The position numbers and the translations under genes are program-made. From the NCBI GenBank assembly GCA_907163375.1, contig CAJQUW010005245.1, forward strand, positions 310,001 to 374,000: a stretch of DNA of 64,000 nt. The letters are read 5' to 3'. This stretch comes from Prostheceraeus crozeri (taxonomy: Eukaryota; Platyhelminthes; Polycladida; Euryleptidae). Shown in pieces: positions 60,824 to 64,000 of the stretch. The notes under the pieces were generated by a model. It made no database searches. It was not told the DNA's origin and worked only from the letters and a program-made list of their open reading frames with translations. Each line of letters begins with the position of its first letter. Position 1 is the stretch's first letter.

Positions 60824-61618
60824 GTAGAGTGTCGACTGAAAATGTACCTATATACAGCAAAAAATTTTATATGAGAAAATTCAGCTTTTAACGGAGAGTG
60901 CGTCCCTGCGTTCCAAAAAATTATTTGAGCAGTTTATAAATAGCTGAATTCTTGCAAATTCATATACTACCGACATGAAACCGCTTTATAAGTAGTATGA
61001 AACACGTCGGATATCAAAAGGAATGAATGTTTCATAACAGGCATCTTAACTAAGCGGAAATTATGCTGATGATCAAGGAAATTTATAATGGAAGTCTTAA
61101 TGAAAAAGTCGAGAATTTATTATGCTTTCTAGACTGAGATGTCATGTATTTGATTCAATTTTCCTCGACATGATTTTATGATTCACTAAATTTATGTTTC
61201 ATTTCTTGAATATGAATAGTGATGTGGACCCATTTACATCTGTCAAAATTAATTGAAATCATTGTATTTGATAATGTGATTTTACTCTACCATTGGCAGG
61301 TTGTTTGTGTTATGATCACGCTTAAAAAATACTCTTAAGGTTGAGCATGAAAGTAATAGTAGCCTATCGAATTGCTAATTTAACAAACATAACCTCTCCA
61401 AGGCTGTCATCACTCCAAGATCTGTAAAATGCTATCATTCCTTCTGCATTACTATCATGATACAGTAAATTCTGAGGATTTTTTTTAAAAAAATTGCGTA
61501 TCTCACATTTGGTAGCAATTCCAAATTGTGTTCACCTCGAGTTCATTTAATAAAATCGAAACTGTATAGACATTATATACACATTGGGAATTTAATAAAT
61601 GCTGAGTTGCCACTCTAC
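60824..61618 (-). mobile_element. Repeat R, copy 2 (uninterrupted)
   Basis: A 795-bp reverse-oriented match to copy 1 (36607-41687 minus the hAT). Shared blocks in R orientation include CAGCATTTATTAAATTCCCA, GTGAGATACGCAA, TTAAGCGTGATCATA, CATTCATTCCTTTTGATATC and CATACTACTTATAAAG. The sequence at the hAT target reads TTTATTAAATGAACTCGAG with no insertion. The ends (GTAGAGTGTCGACT at 60824 and the complement of GTAGAGTGGCAACT at 61618) are weak inverted repeats, suggesting a small DNA transposon. No coding frame. Confidence 0.8.
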
Positions 61619-61619
61619 C

Positions 61620-62463
61620 TAATATACTTATTCTGTGGATCCATCTAACATAAGCTTTTGTGATGTTTGCTTTCAGCGCATTTCTAACTCTCATTCAAAA
61701 ACATTGGAATTTGACTCACTGGAAAGAGGCATTTATGACCTATTTTGAAAAGCAATTTCTTCAAATGTCTAAATTTTACTATTTTGTGCAAAGCCATGCA
61801 TATAAAAACTTCCAACGAAGTCCATTGATTTTCAATATGAGCGCATCATTTGATTGATACCAGGCGATAATAAATAATGACAATCTATTATAGGCCTACC
61901 CTAGAAATTGAATGCAATCTTAGAAATGTGATTCAATCTTGGAAATTCGAATAGTATGCAAACATGCTGCATATTATATTTTTCAGTAATAATCGCACAT
62001 TTAATAATTGTAGTCACTTTTGTGTCTTCTCTCAAACAATTGAAAATTTTGGATATCCTCATTCTTCTTTATAATTGCATTTCGAGGTACAGATTGTTTC
62101 ATAAAAAATGGATCACCCTTAAACATCGCCTTAACTTCAACTTTGTCTAACTCCGCCAAATTTGGACGAATTTCTCTGAAATTTGGAAGATATGTCAGTT
62201 GTACTTACTAATATCATTGTTGGAAATTTCAAGCATGAATATTGAGTTGTTTTCCTGTTATAGATATAAAAGTAGTAGATAATTTGATCTTCATTTAGTA
62301 ATGTTACACAAAATCATGCCTCACTCTTATAAAATTACATTTGTTTCCTTTGTCGTGTAATATGCTGTTCTACAAGCCAAAAGCTATCAAGCAAAACAAA
62401 AATAAAGAAAATCGGTCAATCAGAGCCAGTATAGCACCATTATTCATCAACAATAATGTAACT
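61620..62463. other. Intergenic stretch between repeat R and MITE S
   Basis: Short frames only; nothing recognised. Confidence 0.4.
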
Positions 62464-62471
62464 GCTGCATG

Positions 62472-62727
62472 CATAGAAATTGACAACAATAAAACCTCTA
62501 GAATGGAAATTAAGCTTCATGCAATGCACAATAACGGCACATAAATTGCACGCATTTTCACTTAGATGCACCTGCCAACGTCTGTATCATTGGGTTAGAA
62601 TCAGTCACATGAGTAAATCGAAGGTTTTAATTGGTTCTTCATGCCCCAACTTAGTTCCCCCGCATGTGCCGCGACCTTGAGTCAATTTCCATTCTAGCAA
62701 ACTTCAGATAAACAGTTTATTTCTATG
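62472..62727. mobile_element. MITE S, copy B (intact, hAT-like)
   Basis: A 256-bp element starting CATAGAAAT and ending ATTTCTATG, with inner inverted pair CTAGAATGGAAATT (about 62501) and AATTTCCATTCTAG (about 62684). It is flanked by a perfect 8-bp duplication GCTGCATG (62464-62471 and 62728-62735). An 8-bp duplication with CA...TG ends fits hAT MITEs. It lacks the 479-bp insert found in copy A at 10411-10889, so it preserves the empty site (CACCTGCC near 62569). Confidence 0.88.
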
Positions 62728-62856
62728 GCTGCATGTGATTAACTGGACTTCATGTTCCATAGCTTCCTGACTTCGTTGCGGTGGTGTTGGCAGCACTCCT
62801 GATTGCTTTCAGCTAGAAATCTATCTCTTACCGGTTGAAAACAATACAAAGCACAA

Positions 62857-63852
62857 ATGAACAATAACGAGATCGCGTTCACAAAAGGCAAAGTGTCAGC
62901 CTTGCTAGAACTGGGGTTTTCTTTGTGAGCTACAAGCAAGCGACTAAATGTCCCTTACACAAATGTGCATCGATGGCATAATGATGATTTTCGACTCTGT
63001 CGTAAAGAGGGCTCTGGCCGTCCACTCAAAACATCCAAACGTAGAGACCGCCTAATTTTGAGATTTGTTAAAGTTGATCCAAGTCTCTCGTTAACTGAGA
63101 TGGCTGCACTAGACTCGTCTATTTCTAAGTCCACTATTCGTAGAAGACTTATTGAGTCGAATTTCAAGAGCTGTAAGAGGCCCTCTCAGATCGAATTATC
63201 AGATCAGCATACAAAAAGACGTCTCAGATGGGCAATGAGTCATTGTTACTGGCGAAATTAATGGGATCGGGTTGTTTGGTCTGATGAGGCATCAGTCCGT
63301 CTGAAGGATAGTGATGGTCGATTGAGATTATGGATAAAATCTGATCAGGAAATTCCGAGACATTTACATCGTCCCCGGGTACAAGGTGGTGCGACTCTAC
63401 TGATTTGGGCTGGCATTTGGACCAATGGCCGCTCTGAACTTCACATACAGCAAGGAACCATGAATTCTGAACGCTATGTGAATGTTTTACGAATGAACAT
63501 TGGCCAAATGACAGATCAACTTGGTGATCCATCGACTTGGTTATTTATGGATGATAATGCTACGTGTCATAGTAGTAGTAGAGTCAACTTATGCAAGTCT
63601 CAATTAGGGCTTAGGACATTATCTTGGCCAGCTCGTTCTCCTGATCTGAATCCCATAGAAAATGTATGGAGTATTCTAAAACGTAACGTTCGTCGTTTTC
63701 TGCTACCTACAGATGGCGTATCACAACTTACGTCACTGTTAAAAAGAGAGTGGAGAAAGTTTGATCAGTCAAAAATCAACGATGTCATCGAATCAATGCC
63801 TAGACGAATTGGTAATGTCATTGACAATAAGGGTAGGGCCACAAAATATTAG
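62857..63852 (+). pseudogene. Tc1-like transposase with two in-frame stops
   Basis: A full-length Tc1/mariner transposase reading frame, 331 codons from ATG 62857 to TAA 63850-63852, without frameshift. The N-terminal paired-type HTH is readable (TKGKVSALLELGFSL, then RLNVPYTNVHRW), followed by the GRPLKTSKRRDR linker. The catalytic triad is complete: first Asp in VVWSDEASV, second in FMDDNATCH, third Glu in SPDLNPIENVW, with 34 residues between the last two (DD34E). Two stops disable it: TGA at 62926-62928 in the HTH, probably from CGA, and TAA at 63259-63261 just before the first catalytic block. TIRs were not identified; the element may run past the window edge. Confidence 0.88.
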
Positions 63853-64000
63853 CTTCTTAAGAACCGTTACTGTATCATAGCTTATCAGATTATATAAGGA
63901 CATTTAAATATATTAGGGACATGAAATAACATGAAAAATGCTTTCTGTATCATACTTATGTTTTATTTAGTCAAATTTTAGGATGATCCACTTTTTATGA
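63853..64000. other. Sequence downstream of the Tc1-like transposase
   Basis: Presumed 3' part of the Tc1-like element. The window ends before a terminal repeat can be recognised. Confidence 0.35.

Noticed and set aside
1-64000. Bacterial-type systems such as CRISPR arrays, operons or riboswitches
   Set aside because: No regularly spaced repeats or prokaryotic gene arrangement; the sequence is clearly from a eukaryotic nuclear genome.

Overview
The window reads as AT-rich nuclear DNA of an animal, most likely a marine invertebrate. The evidence is one spliced metazoan gene (a TENT5/FAM46 poly(A) polymerase), spliced transposon genes, tRNA-derived SINE-like sequence, and remnants of many animal transposon families (Harbinger, hAT, pogo, Tc1, a Merlin-like insert, APE-type LINEs, Penelope-like elements). 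The palindrome TAGGCCTA is over-represented, which I associate loosely with echinoderm-like genomes. That taxonomic guess is weak. No bacterial or viral gene organisation is seen.

Layout. 1-4.36 kb: intergenic, with a SINE-like unit near 1.03 kb. 4.36-7.71 kb: a complete Harbinger element with perfect 33-bp terminal inverted repeats (TIRs), a TTA target duplication, a two-exon MADF/Myb-like gene and an intact DDE transposase. 10.3-11.8 kb: a small hAT-like MITE (called S here) split by a 479-bp Merlin-like insertion, then a Penelope-like GIY-YIG fragment. 13.1-14.1 kb: a perfect 30-bp inverted repeat and a 431-bp MITE. 15.85-17.1 kb: an internally deleted pogo/Tigger element. 19.1 kb: a tRNA-like sequence. 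22.0-32.84 kb: TENT5 on the minus strand, two coding exons split by an 8.3-kb intron. 36.6-41.7 kb: a three-level nest, repeat R containing a hAT element containing a LINE with two open reading frames. 43.3-57.7 kb: retroelement remnants (a restriction-like-endonuclease-type LINE tail, three further LINE fragments, a second Penelope-like fragment) and a MITE. 60.8-61.6 kb: a second, uninterrupted copy of repeat R in opposite orientation. 62.5-63.9 kb: a second, uninterrupted copy of MITE S, then a Tc1-like transposase with two in-frame stops.

How the pieces fit. TENT5 is the only confident host gene, and the 17-36.6 kb zone around it has almost no recognisable transposon protein, whereas both flanks are dense in them. 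The most informative structures are two nested insertions whose empty sites are preserved elsewhere in the same window. Repeat R at 60.8-61.6 kb shows R before the hAT inserted. MITE S at 62.5-62.7 kb shows S before the Merlin-like insert arrived. These give internal proof of element ends, 8-bp target duplications and order of events. The Harbinger element looks potentially autonomous. The LINE at 37-40.6 kb has both reading frames open, but its endonuclease signature is altered.
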